From contig JAPFFF010000001.1 in assembly GCA_039105265.1 (NCBI GenBank), forward strand, positions 11,036,001 through 11,100,000: DNA of 64,000 bases. The letters run 5' to 3'. Positions 31,993 through 40,445 of this stretch are shown here, piece after piece (position 1 is the stretch's first letter; the number at the start of each line of letters is the position of its first letter). Both the position numbers and the translations under genes were made by a program. The DNA is from Tritrichomonas musculus (Eukaryota; Parabasalia; Tritrichomonadida; Tritrichomonadidae). The notes under the pieces are model-generated. The model searched no databases. It worked only from the letters and a program-made list of their open reading frames with translations, and was not told the DNA's origin.

Positions 31993-33089
31993 TGTTATGG
32001 ATATATTATTATATTATATTTTAATTATATATCTAAATTAATTTAGACAAGATATATTTATTTTAATTTTTTCTTTAACGTCCAAAAGTTCACAATTAAT
32101 GAACTATTTATATACCTTTAAAATATTAATATTTTCATTTTTATACTTATTATATATATTTTATAAAGGTTCTAATAAATATATGTACTATTTATATTTA
32201 TTTTAAATAACAATAAAACATAAATATCATTTATATTTGAATAGAAAATTTATGAGAAATAATTTGAATACAATTTAATTTTTGTGAATAAAAAAAAAAA
32301 AAGTTAATTTTAAAAATACAAAATTGAATGAATTTTTTTTTTTTTTTTTTTTGACATTTGATCTTTTTGAAAGAAAATATGATGCTATTTCAAGCATGAA
32401 AATGCTCTATAACCTGCCATTTTTAACTTAAAACGACCATTAATTTAAAGTCTAGGGAAAAAGAATAATTTTTAAAAGCTATACGATAAGGAATTTGTGT
32501 TTTACTATTTCAATTTAGATTGATCTCAATCTTATTTTCAAAGCCAAACATTCATGATAGAAATCACTGAGTTTAACAAGCATTTTAAGCTCAGAAATTT
32601 GTTATCATGGGCATTTAACTTGTAAAATCCGTAAATTATGAGATAAAAAAAATTAGAATTCCAGAAATGAGGCATTACAAAGTTGTAGTTTTGCGATCAA
32701 TAGTTCTGGAACAAAAATATTATGGCTCTTGAATCCAAAATTGCCATAAAAATCGAAGAATGCTTGGAAATTAAAAGATCATCTCGAAGCCTAGGTTGTG
32801 AAGCTCCCTGCAGAAGAGTTTCGCAATCTAGGCACTCAAGAATCAAATTAAACGAAGCTCCCTGCAGAAGAACCCCGCAATCTGATTCATGATGCCAAGA
32901 ATAAAAATGGCGCCGTTTAAACAAGCCAAAAGGCCAATTATTTAAAGCTAAAACCGCCTTTTGATTTCAAAAGGTTTGTTTATTCAAAAAGTTGTACTTT
33001 TGTGAGCTGCTCTCAAATCAAAAAACGTATTTTTTGATCGTTTTCGCCTCAAAAAAATCTTCGAATTTTCAATACTTTTTCCTTTCGCC
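31993..33089 (-). repeat. Right arm of foldback MULE
   Basis: The mirror of the left arm, about 1097 bp. It includes the palindromic core CTAAATTAATTTAG near the inner end, shared with the left arm near 31003-31016. The outer end CCTTTCGCC is directly followed by the duplicated target. Confidence 0.85.
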
Positions 33090-33098
33090 ATGATTTTC

Positions 33099-33430
33099 AT
33101 AATATAATTAATGAACAATATCTTGTTCACTAATTTACCTGTCCTTACAGATCAAATGCTTATTTGAATGATAACTAATATAAAAAATACTTATAATATT
33201 TAAATTTTTAAAGATAAAACCAATCATTTTGGAATTATGTAAAAGAAATTTGAATTTTCTACCAAATTTTCAATTTGTTTATGAATATATATATATGCAT
33301 ATATATATTTATAGAAATAAAGAAAAAACAATAATCAATATTTGATATTTTTTTTTTTTCAAAATAAGTATGTTTGACCGTTTGAACGATCAATATGAAC
33401 TTATTCTGAGATAGAAAAAAAAAAAAAAAA
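33099..33430. other. Upstream spacer of the reticulon-like gene
   Basis: AT-rich, with an ATATATATGCATATATATAT-type palindrome near 33285-33308 and a 17-base A run directly before the ATG. No promoter motif can be named. Confidence 0.5.
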
Positions 33431-34060
33431 ATGGAAGACGCTAAGGAATTTGCTCAAAAGATTTATGATAAAATTAAACCAAATGAAGAAGATTTTGACA
33501 AAATACAAGATATTTGCCTTTTCTATAACAAAAAGAAATCTGCAATCGTTTATATATCAATTAACTTGATATTCTTCTTATTGTACTTGCTTAAACTTTC
33601 ACCTTATTCATATGTGTTCTTATCCCTGGGCTTGTATTTTGCTTCACCATTTTATTGGCCTATTATCAGACCTATTTTACACAAGTTCGTACTTGGTGAT
33701 AAAGTAGAAATCTGCCCTGATCCCTCATGCCAGCGTTATACTGCTCAAGAAATAAGCGCGTTTTGTGGAACAGTCAAATATCAAACCCATCAGCAATTAG
33801 TAAATGCTAGAGTGGGAATTGAAAATAAGTCAGCCTTTCTAATGTTTGGAACAATGTTTGTTCTAAACTTTATTTTCTTTTTATTCCTTTCGATCCCTGA
33901 TGCACTCATTATCTTCATATTATTGAATGGCACCATGCTTCTACCATTACTTCTTCAAAAATCGGTTACACAACAATTTGATAATATACAAGAAAGGGGT
34001 GCTCAAATAATTTTAGATTTTACCGGAGCTCATGATGAAGTAAAGGAAAAAGGAGAATAA
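33431..34060 (+). CDS. Reticulon/ARL6IP1-like ER membrane-shaping protein
   Basis: A 209-residue protein from a true ATG. Two long hydrophobic hairpins lie at residues about 37-82 (IVYISINLIFFLLYLLKLS... FASPFYWPIIRPIL) and 134-175 (AFLMFGTMFVLNFIFFLFLS). They are separated by a cytosolic loop of about 50 residues (CPDPSCQRYTAQEISAFCG), with amphipathic helices at both ends. Hairpins longer than a normal membrane span, arranged as a pair in a protein of about 200 residues, are typical of the reticulon-homology fold as in ARL6IP1, which bends ER tubules. The assignment is by topology and length; PRA1-type proteins are the main alternative. The Lys/Glu-rich C-terminus lacks a KKxx retrieval signal. 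Confidence 0.55.
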   Translation: MEDAKEFAQKIYDKIKPNEEDFDKIQDICLFYNKKKSAIVYISINLIFFLLYLLKLSPYSYVFLSLGLYFASPFYWPIIRPILHKFVLGDKVEICPDPSCQRYTAQEISAFCGTVKYQTHQQLVNARVGIENKSAFLMFGTMFVLNFIFFLFLSIPDALIIFILLNGTMLLPLLLQKSVTQQFDNIQERGAQIILDFTGAHDEVKEKGE

Positions 34061-34276
34061 ATTAATTATTTTTTAAAATTATTTATTATCTCTTTTTTTT
34101 TTTTTTGTCTTTTTAATACTATTCATTTCATATATTAAATTTGATTTTAATTACAAGTTATCTGATATCACCCTCATGCTATTAATTTTAAAGCAACTTT
34201 ATGTTTTTATATGTTTTTTGTTTTAAAACAAAAAAAGGTCAATTTATATGAAATTAATTCAAATAAAGGTCAAAAT

Positions 34277-34281
34277 TCATA
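34277..34281 (+). promoter_or_regulatory. Candidate initiator TCATA of the kinase gene
   Basis: TCATA fits the trichomonad initiator TCA(Y)(T/A) and would give a leader of about 15 nt before the ATG at 34294, normal for this group. Motifs this short occur often by chance in AT-rich DNA. Confidence 0.3.
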
Positions 34282-34293
34282 AATTTTATTTTT

Positions 34294-37092
34294 ATGCACC
34301 AAGGGCCTCTCATCGACGAGAATGATGTTTCAACACCACAGGCCCTTTCAACCATTCCATCAAAATTTATATTGGATCATAAAGATCTGGTGCTAGAAAA
34401 ACCTATTAATTCTGGCGGCTGCGGAGAAGTATATCTCGGCGAATATAAACCAACTCAGGAAAAAGTTGCTATTAAGAGACTTTTTTCGATTGAAATATCA
34501 AAGAAAAATGCTGATTTATTTGCTCGTGAAGTTCAAATACATGCAATTGTTTCTCATACCTTTCTAGTTCCTTTTATAGGATTTACACTAACATACCCAT
34601 TCACAATTGTTACAAAATATATTCCCAATGGATCACTTTATGATGCATTACATAACTTGGATGACTCAGATTCTAATGCAGATGATGATAATGATTCTTT
34701 ACCAATAAATATGAATAAAAAAGCAATTAAATTAACCCCAACAGATAAATCTAGAATCGCATATGCAGTAGCGTCAGGAATGAATTATCTCCATGAAAGT
34801 GGAATTATGCATCGTGACTTAAAATCACCGAACGTTCTTCTTGATGGAAACTTACTTCCTAAAATTTGCGATTTTGGCTTATCAAGAACCCAAAAGCTCG
34901 CTTCATCCTTAACAAAAGCTGTCGGAACTCCCCAATGGATGGCTCCTGAGCTTATACATGCAAAAGCATATGACGAATCTGTTGACGTTTATTCATATGG
35001 CGTTGTTCTTTGGGAAATGGTTACAGAAGAAGTTCCATATGATAGAATGGATAGTTATCAAATAATTTATGCTCTATCAATGGCAATTGATAAAAAAGCG
35101 AAAATTGAAAAAAATCAAACACAGAAAAACGAAAAAAATCAGCATCAACATTCAAGTAAAAGTCAGCACCAAAATAAAAATAAAAAAGGCGAAAAAATCC
35201 AAGATGACAAATCAGAAATAAATAGTAATCCACTTTTAAAATACTTTCAGTTACCATCAGAAACGCCGAAGAAACTATCTACTTTGATCAGAGACTGCCT
35301 CTCTATTGATCCAAAGAAACGTCCTACATTTTCTGAAATTATGAACAGAATCGAAAATGGAGCAATTTTTGAGGGAACTGATCTAAGTAATTTTTCATCA
35401 TTTTTGCAAACTTATGGACAAAAGCCTCTTTCGATACCATACACCGCACGAAAAGTTCATACTGATCCAAGATTTACAAACACAAGTATATCAGATAGTA
35501 GTAACAATTTTTTCAACTATGACATGTATAAAACTAATACAACTGCAAGCAATAATAATAATAACAATACTAATGATAAAAATAATAAAAGGAGATCACT
35601 TACATCATCCCAAAGAGCTGATGTATCTAGAAACTTAGAGCAATTAAAAAATGGCACACCCACTCAAGTACAGAATGCTCTTGAATATTTTGAAATTAAT
35701 CAAGATTTCCTATATACAGAAGATATTCCTTTCTGGGATACAATTCTCTTTGTGCTAATTCATTGCCAGCCTAAACTTGATGAACGCGTTCAAAATCTTG
35801 CTATTAAATGCGCAAAAGTTGAAGGACTACTTCAAAGAATACGATTTGTAAGAGATTTATCGAATTACGTCGATAGTAAAACATTGGATGTTTTTCTATA
35901 CGTCGTTAGTATAATACCAGATGTAATAACTGATTCTATCATATCAAAATTACAAATTTTGACAATAAGGAAAGATTCAAAAGCTAGAATCAAATCCTTA
36001 ATTTTGATGTGCAGAATTTACTCTATTATACCTGTTTTTAAAAAAGAAATCATAAGCTTTTTTTTTGCTATAGCAGAACGATTTATTAATGTTGAAGGAG
36101 GACATTTAGTTCTTTTACAGCTCTTCCAAGATTTTATTCATTCAAATAATCCAGATAGGGCTTCAATTATTAAATTAATTCAACAATATTATACATCACA
36201 AATCGATGAAAATATTATTGCTGCTTATAAAACAAATTTGGCAATGAAGAAACCACAATTACAACCATTAGTGTCAATTCAACCCTTAATAAGACATCTT
36301 GATATTAATGAAGTTATTTCTGATCTTGCTTTAGATTATCTTAAAGTTTTTCTAAATCCAAAAGACTCATCTTTGGAACTAATAATGTCAATTTTGAAAG
36401 CTTACTTGAAATTTGGAAATGAAAAAGCTTCACTTTTACTTTGCCAAATTACAAGCTGCACGAAAGGAGAACATTTTATTAGAGACCCACTTTCCATGCT
36501 CTTTTTGCAATCGAAGCAAAAAAAAGCAGTATCACTTTTTCGGATTTTATTATTAATTATCAAAAGTCGGCAATATAATCGTCAAACTTACGAAAAAGAT
36601 CCTGGAATATTGTTTATAAAAAACAACCAATACATACCAGCTTTCATTACCGAAGCTCTTTGTTTTGGTGATCTTTCAACTTTTTCTGGGGTTTCTTGGA
36701 TTTTCTTAGAAATTCATCTTGATCATGTATTTGTTAGTAAAATGGATGAAACAGGTATCCTTCATTTACTTAGTCAAAAGTTTAAAGAAGTTAAACATCC
36801 AATAGCATTGAAACTTGGAGCAGCAGCTTTTGCAAAAATAGCCGAAATAAAATTCTCATCCTCTTTTACAACAGTTGTCCAGACTCTTTTGAAGACATTA
36901 TCAATGAAAGAAAATATGGATACTTTATCATCATCATACTCAGATTGCATTAAAGCGCTCTCCGTTTTAGCTCTTCACAAAGAGTTAAAAGGAATATTTA
37001 CACTATATAAAACAACAGAACTTCTTAAACCATTTCAAAATCAAAGTGAATTGAAAGATTATATAATGAAGATCGAAAATGCTATTTTGTAA
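34294..37092 (+). CDS. TKL-type protein kinase with long helical C-terminal region
   Basis: A 932-residue protein from a true ATG. The kinase domain covers residues about 30-365: glycine loop NSGGCGEVYLG (39-49), ATP-anchoring Lys in VAIKRL (K61), catalytic HRDLKSPN (173-180; D175), DFG (193-195) and GTPQWMAPE with APE at 217-219. All catalytic residues are present. The HRDLKSPN loop and GTPQWMAPE place it in the tyrosine-kinase-like group, a group expanded in trichomonads. Two low-complexity inserts interrupt it: an Asp/Asn stretch around 128-140 and a Lys/Gln/His-rich stretch around 265-310. After an Asn-rich linker (about 420-450) the rest (450-932) is alpha-helical with ARM/HEAT-like periodicity, a likely partner-binding solenoid. 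Its substrate is unknown. Confidence 0.88.
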   Translation: MHQGPLIDENDVSTPQALSTIPSKFILDHKDLVLEKPINSGGCGEVYLGEYKPTQEKVAIKRLFSIEISKKNADLFAREVQIHAIVSHTFLVPFIGFTLTYPFTIVTKYIPNGSLYDALHNLDDSDSNADDDNDSLPINMNKKAIKLTPTDKSRIAYAVASGMNYLHESGIMHRDLKSPNVLLDGNLLPKICDFGLSRTQKLASSLTKAVGTPQWMAPELIHAKAYDESVDVYSYGVVLWEMVTEEVPYDRMDSYQIIYALSMAIDKKAKIEKNQTQKNEKNQHQHSSKSQHQNKNKKGEKIQDDKSEINSNPLLKYFQLPSETPKKLSTLIRDCLSIDPKKRPTFSEIMNRIENGAIFEGTDLSNFSSFLQTYGQKPLSIPYTARKVHTDPRFTNTSISDSSNNFFNYDMYKTNTTASNNNNNNTNDKNNKRRSLTSSQRADVSRNLEQLKNGTPTQVQNALEYFEINQDFLYTEDIPFWDTILFVLIHCQPKLDERVQNLAIKCAKVEGLLQRIRFVRDLSNYVDSKTLDVFLYVVSIIPDVITDSIISKLQILTIRKDSKARIKSLILMCRIYSIIPVFKKEIISFFFAIAERFINVEGGHLVLLQLFQDFIHSNNPDRASIIKLIQQYYTSQIDENIIAAYKTNLAMKKPQLQPLVSIQPLIRHLDINEVISDLALDYLKVFLNPKDSSLELIMSILKAYLKFGNEKASLLLCQITSCTKGEHFIRDPLSMLFLQSKQKKAVSLFRILLLIIKSRQYNRQTYEKDPGILFIKNNQYIPAFITEALCFGDLSTFSGVSWIFLEIHLDHVFVSKMDETGILHLLSQKFKEVKHPIALKLGAAAFAKIAEIKFSSSFTTVVQTLLKTLSMKENMDTLSSSYSDCIKALSVLALHKELKGIFTLYKTTELLKPFQNQSELKDYIMKIENAIL

Positions 37093-37446
37093 ATAAAAAT
37101 TTTTATGCGTTAGAAATAATTGTATATAATTTGATTTTTATTATTATGATATCTTTATTCATAAATAACAGTTTTTTTTGTGAATACCACTTTGATACCA
37201 AAATAAAAAAAAAAAAGTATTGAAACTTGATGATATCAAGTTTTTTGTTTGTGTTATTAATATTCAATAGCAAATAATTAGAACTTATTCAATACTGAAA
37301 GCTGAATGAAGAGAATTAAATATCATTTGTATCAAATAGAAAATAATTTTCTCAATCTAGTTAGTCTATTAAAAAAACAGTATATATTCAGTGACCAAAA
37401 ATAATTGTAAATTAAAATTGTTTCATTTCTGTTATTATTATCAACT
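37093..37446. other. Convergent spacer between kinase and K/E-rich gene
   Basis: Nothing identifiable. It contains a short inverted pair TTGAAACTTGATATCAAG-type segment near 37220-37240 that could end transcription, but trichomonad terminators are not defined well enough to call it. Confidence 0.5.
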
Positions 37447-38688
37447 TTAATTGTCTTCATCATTATTTCTTTCTTTATCTGAATCGTTTTTATCATTATC
37501 ATCAACTTCATTATCGCTGTTACTCTCTTCTTCACTACTACTTTGACTACTGCTTTCACTTCCACTTTCATTATCACTTTCACTTTCATTGTCGCTCTCA
37601 GTATCACTGCTACTGTCATCATCACTTGAGTCATTTAAGCGAAAATATGATTTTTGAGCTGTAGCTTTTCCTTTTGAATTTAATCGACCAAATACTTTTT
37701 CAGCGTCTACTTCAACTTTCTTACATCCTCTAACAGTTCCAACTCGTATATTTGTATTGTGTTCAAGCACTGCGACGAGAGGTTCTTCTTGAGATGTTTT
37801 TAAACTTTTGATTGGCACTTCTCCTGCTAGCAAATGCCCACGGCAAATTATAAAAACACGATAAGCGTTCAACCTATATTTAATAAAGCTGCAAGCATTT
37901 CGTATTGTCTCATTTTCTTTGTAATTATATTCAATTATTCCATCATTGGCAGTCGTAAAATAAACAACGCGTTTTACATAAAAAGAGCCTGAAGATTGCT
38001 TTGTTAATTCAATTCCGTCGGAATCTTTATCTTTGTCTTTATGATGCTTATGCAATTTACCTTTATGATGCTTTTTTGAATGTTTTTTGTCCTTTTTCTC
38101 TTTTTTCTTTTTCTCTTCTTTTTCTTTCTTTTCTTTTTCTTCTTTCTTCTTTTTTTCTTTCTTCTTTTTCTCTTCTTTTTCTTTTTTCTCTTTCTCTTCT
38201 TTCTCCTTCTTTTCTTTTTTCTCTTTTTCTTCTTTTTCTTTCTTTTCCTTCTCTTTCTCTTCTTTTTCCTTCTTCTCTTTCTCTTCTTTTTCCTTCTTTT
38301 CTTTTTTCTCTTTCTCTTCTTTTTCTTTCTTTTCCTTCTCTTTCTTCTCTTTCTCTTTCTTCTCCTTTTCTTTCTTTTCTTTTTCTTTTTCCTCTTTCTC
38401 TTTCTTTTCCTTCTCTTTCTTTTCTTTTTCTTTTTCTTTTTTCTCTTTATCTTTTTTTTCTTTATCATCTTTATCCTTTTTTTCTTTCCCATCATCTTTT
38501 TTATCATCTTTTTTCTTATCTTCTTTTTTATCATCCTTTTTAGACTTCTTTTCTTTTTCTTTTTTCTTATCTCCTTTTGAATGCTTTTTTGAAGATGATA
38601 TTTTATCATTTTCATCTTCACCATTTTTATCATCGTCAATGGAGTCAGCATAATCAGGCTCATAGTTTTCTTCTATGCTCGAGGACAT
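37447..38688 (-). CDS. Lys/Glu-rich repeat protein with compact C-terminal domain
   Basis: A 413-residue protein from a true ATG. The N-terminus is acidic, and residues about 35-225 are almost only K, E and D in KEKKEKEEK-type repeats, predicted to be a long single alpha helix. Residues about 230-350 form a folded domain (FYVKRVVYFTTANDGIIEYN, RNACSFIKYRLNAYRVFIIC, RGHLLAGEVPIKSL). Its strand-helix-strand order and final short strand resemble a ubiquitin-like fold, though this is only a pattern match. The tail is poly Ser/Asp/Glu. The charged region makes long frames on the opposite strand that are not genes. It shares an upstream spacer of about 270 bp with the divergent coiled-coil gene. 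Confidence 0.7.
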   Translation of the reverse strand: MSSSIEENYEPDYADSIDDDKNGEDENDKISSSKKHSKGDKKKEKEKKSKKDDKKEDKKKDDKKDDGKEKKDKDDKEKKDKEKKEKEKEKKEKEKKEKEEKEKEKKEKEKKEKEKKEKEKKEKEEKEKKEKKEKEEKEKKEKEEKEKEKKEKEEKEKKEKKEKEEKEKKEKEEKKKKEKKKKEEKEKKEKEEKKKKEKKDKKHSKKHHKGKLHKHHKDKDKDSDGIELTKQSSGSFYVKRVVYFTTANDGIIEYNYKENETIRNACSFIKYRLNAYRVFIICRGHLLAGEVPIKSLKTSQEEPLVAVLEHNTNIRVGTVRGCKKVEVDAEKVFGRLNSKGKATAQKSYFRLNDSSDDDSSSDTESDNESESDNESGSESSSQSSSEEESNSDNEVDDNDKNDSDKERNNDEDN

Positions 38689-38955
38689 TTTAATATACTT
38701 AATATATTTTCAATGAATTATAAAGAATAATAGATTTATCTCTTTGAATTTCTCACAATTGATTTGAATGAAATAGATAAATATTGTAGATTTTGAAAAA
38801 TATTTTTTGGCCCTTTATATCACCAAAATGCTTATTATTGAAGATGTATCATTTTTATAAATAATTTATTAAAAGTTAAGTTTTTTTTGTTTTCAAGAAA
38901 AAAAAAACATTTCAAAATAAAAACACGTTTTTTGATTAGTGATAATTTTGATCAA

Positions 38956-40101
38956 ATGGACAATTCTATCACCCTTCCTCCACTAAAGGGTGATAAATCT
39001 TCCTCAGATCATAGTGAATCCACCCCTTCAAAAAAACGTTCATGCTCTGGCTTACTATTTTCACCAACTCACATCAATGCAGCACGTATTACACGTGAAG
39101 CTAATAATCTTTTTCAACGTTTAAAAAATGCTGAAAAAAATATAATAGAACTACGCTCCGAAATTCCACATAATATTTCATCAATTCTCGAGGATTTAGA
39201 AAAAGCTTCAAAAACGATCAAAAACAATTCAAATATCAATCAAAACATCGAATATAAATTTTCAAATAGATCAAACATCGCACAGAAACTTAATATTCTT
39301 GAAACAGAACTAAAAAATGATACGCAAATTCAATTTTTAAATTATAACGAGACTATTAATCAAAAAATTGAAATGATTCATAAAAAAATCCAAAAGACCA
39401 GAACTAAACAAGAAAACCAAAGCAACACACATATTTCTCACATTGATGAACTTTTAAATGATGTTCAAAAAAGAGAGCAAGCAATTATTAATGATCTTGA
39501 AAAAAAACTTGACAAATTAAAAAAATATATACAGCCAATTGAAAATATTTCTTCATATTCAGAGCTAATTAACTCAAACGAATTACAAATCAAAGAACTT
39601 CAAATAAAACTTACTTCTATTTCACATCAACTCGATACTCAAATGAAACTAAAACCTAAAAAAATAAATAATCCAATTATCAATCAATCAAATGATACTT
39701 CAAATGATGATGTTTTAGAAGTACAAAGTTATCTTGTTAATATATACAATGAAATGAATCAATTTAAAAAATCTTATAAAGATGCTTTATTATTATCATA
39801 TGATAAAGCAAAAAAATGTGAACTGAAAATAAATGAAATTGAAATAGTCACTGATAATCTCTCAAGTTCAGTGAAAAATTTAGAAAGCAAAATTGAAATG
39901 GAAGAAATGCTAATTCATAATCTTTTTCAAAAAATGGAAGATCTTAATCAGCGAACTAAAAATGAAACAGAATGTAAATATTTAAAAATGCTTGCAGAAC
40001 AAATTAAATCAAATAGCAGCAACTTGCATAGTATAATTGCGTCTATCAGGGAAAAGCTTAAAAAATGCGAAATGACAGTTCCACTTATTTTGCCTGATTG
40101 A
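38956..40101 (+). CDS. Coiled-coil protein of unknown role
   Basis: A 381-residue protein; the start is the first ATG at 38956 (MDNSITLPPLKGD). After a Ser/Pro-rich basic head with TPSKKRSCSGLLFSPTH, which contains possible proline-directed phosphorylation sites, residues about 45-375 are predicted continuous coiled coil (heptads of Ile, Leu, Asn, Lys, Glu). It ends VPLILPD. It contains no motor, kinase or nucleotide motif. The layout suits a cytoskeletal filament or linker. It is divergent from the K/E-rich gene and convergent with the giant repeat gene that follows. Confidence 0.75.
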   Translation: MDNSITLPPLKGDKSSSDHSESTPSKKRSCSGLLFSPTHINAARITREANNLFQRLKNAEKNIIELRSEIPHNISSILEDLEKASKTIKNNSNINQNIEYKFSNRSNIAQKLNILETELKNDTQIQFLNYNETINQKIEMIHKKIQKTRTKQENQSNTHISHIDELLNDVQKREQAIINDLEKKLDKLKKYIQPIENISSYSELINSNELQIKELQIKLTSISHQLDTQMKLKPKKINNPIINQSNDTSNDDVLEVQSYLVNIYNEMNQFKKSYKDALLLSYDKAKKCELKINEIEIVTDNLSSSVKNLESKIEMEEMLIHNLFQKMEDLNQRTKNETECKYLKMLAEQIKSNSSNLHSIIASIREKLKKCEMTVPLILPD

Positions 40102-40445
40102 GAAAAAGAAATAGAAGTATTTTTTTTTTTTTTTTTTGTTTTTATTTGTTAATAAACATAAATAATATTAATTTCATTTTTTTTTTCCTCATGAAATCTT
40201 AGATTTATGATTATAAATCCAACTTAAATTTAATAGTTCAGCAATTATCATTATTAAAAAATGATGATGATAAAAATGATCAAAACTCCAATGTCGAAAT
40301 AACTGCGAGAAAATATAAAAAACGATTAATCATCGATAAAACAAAATAATAATAATAATAATAAGATTTTTTTTTTTTCTTTCCTTTATTTTATTAACCT
40401 TAAATTCATGATTATTTTTCTAAAATAAAATACAAAAAATATAAA
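40102..40445. other. Convergent spacer with a short coding-like frame
   Basis: Between two convergent genes. A plus-strand open stretch at about 40207-40350 reads like protein (QQLSLLKNDDDKNDQN, then EITARKYKKRLIIDKTK, stop) but has a stop just upstream and no start codon, so it is unassigned: a gene relic or an unrecognised last exon. T runs occur at 40120-40138 and near 40370, and an AAT repeat at 40350-40365. Confidence 0.4.

Larger units (their letters stand above)
29899..33089. mobile_element. Foldback MULE, 3.2 kb, with arms of about 1.1 kb
   Basis: Two long inverted arms (29899-31055 and 31993-33089) start GGCGAAAGGAAAAAGTATTG and mirror each other closely, including an identical 75-codon frame in each. 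A spacer of about 940 bp (31056-31992) has no gene. A perfect 9-bp target duplication ATGATTTTC flanks the whole (29890-29898 and 33090-33098), which together with the long ends identifies a Mutator-like element. The left arm carries about 60 extra bases after an A run (around 30662-30735) absent from the right arm; otherwise differences are few. There is no transposase. It lies between the broken membrane-protein gene and the reticulon-like gene. Confidence 0.9.

Noticed and set aside
30064-32924. Identical 75-codon frames in the two foldback arms as a duplicated gene
   Set aside because: They are part of the inverted arms, short, and without other support.
38001-38663. Several Phe/Leu/Ser-rich plus-strand frames and a Lys-rich alternate minus frame
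   Set aside because: They are all shadows of the K/E repeat region of the 413-residue gene.
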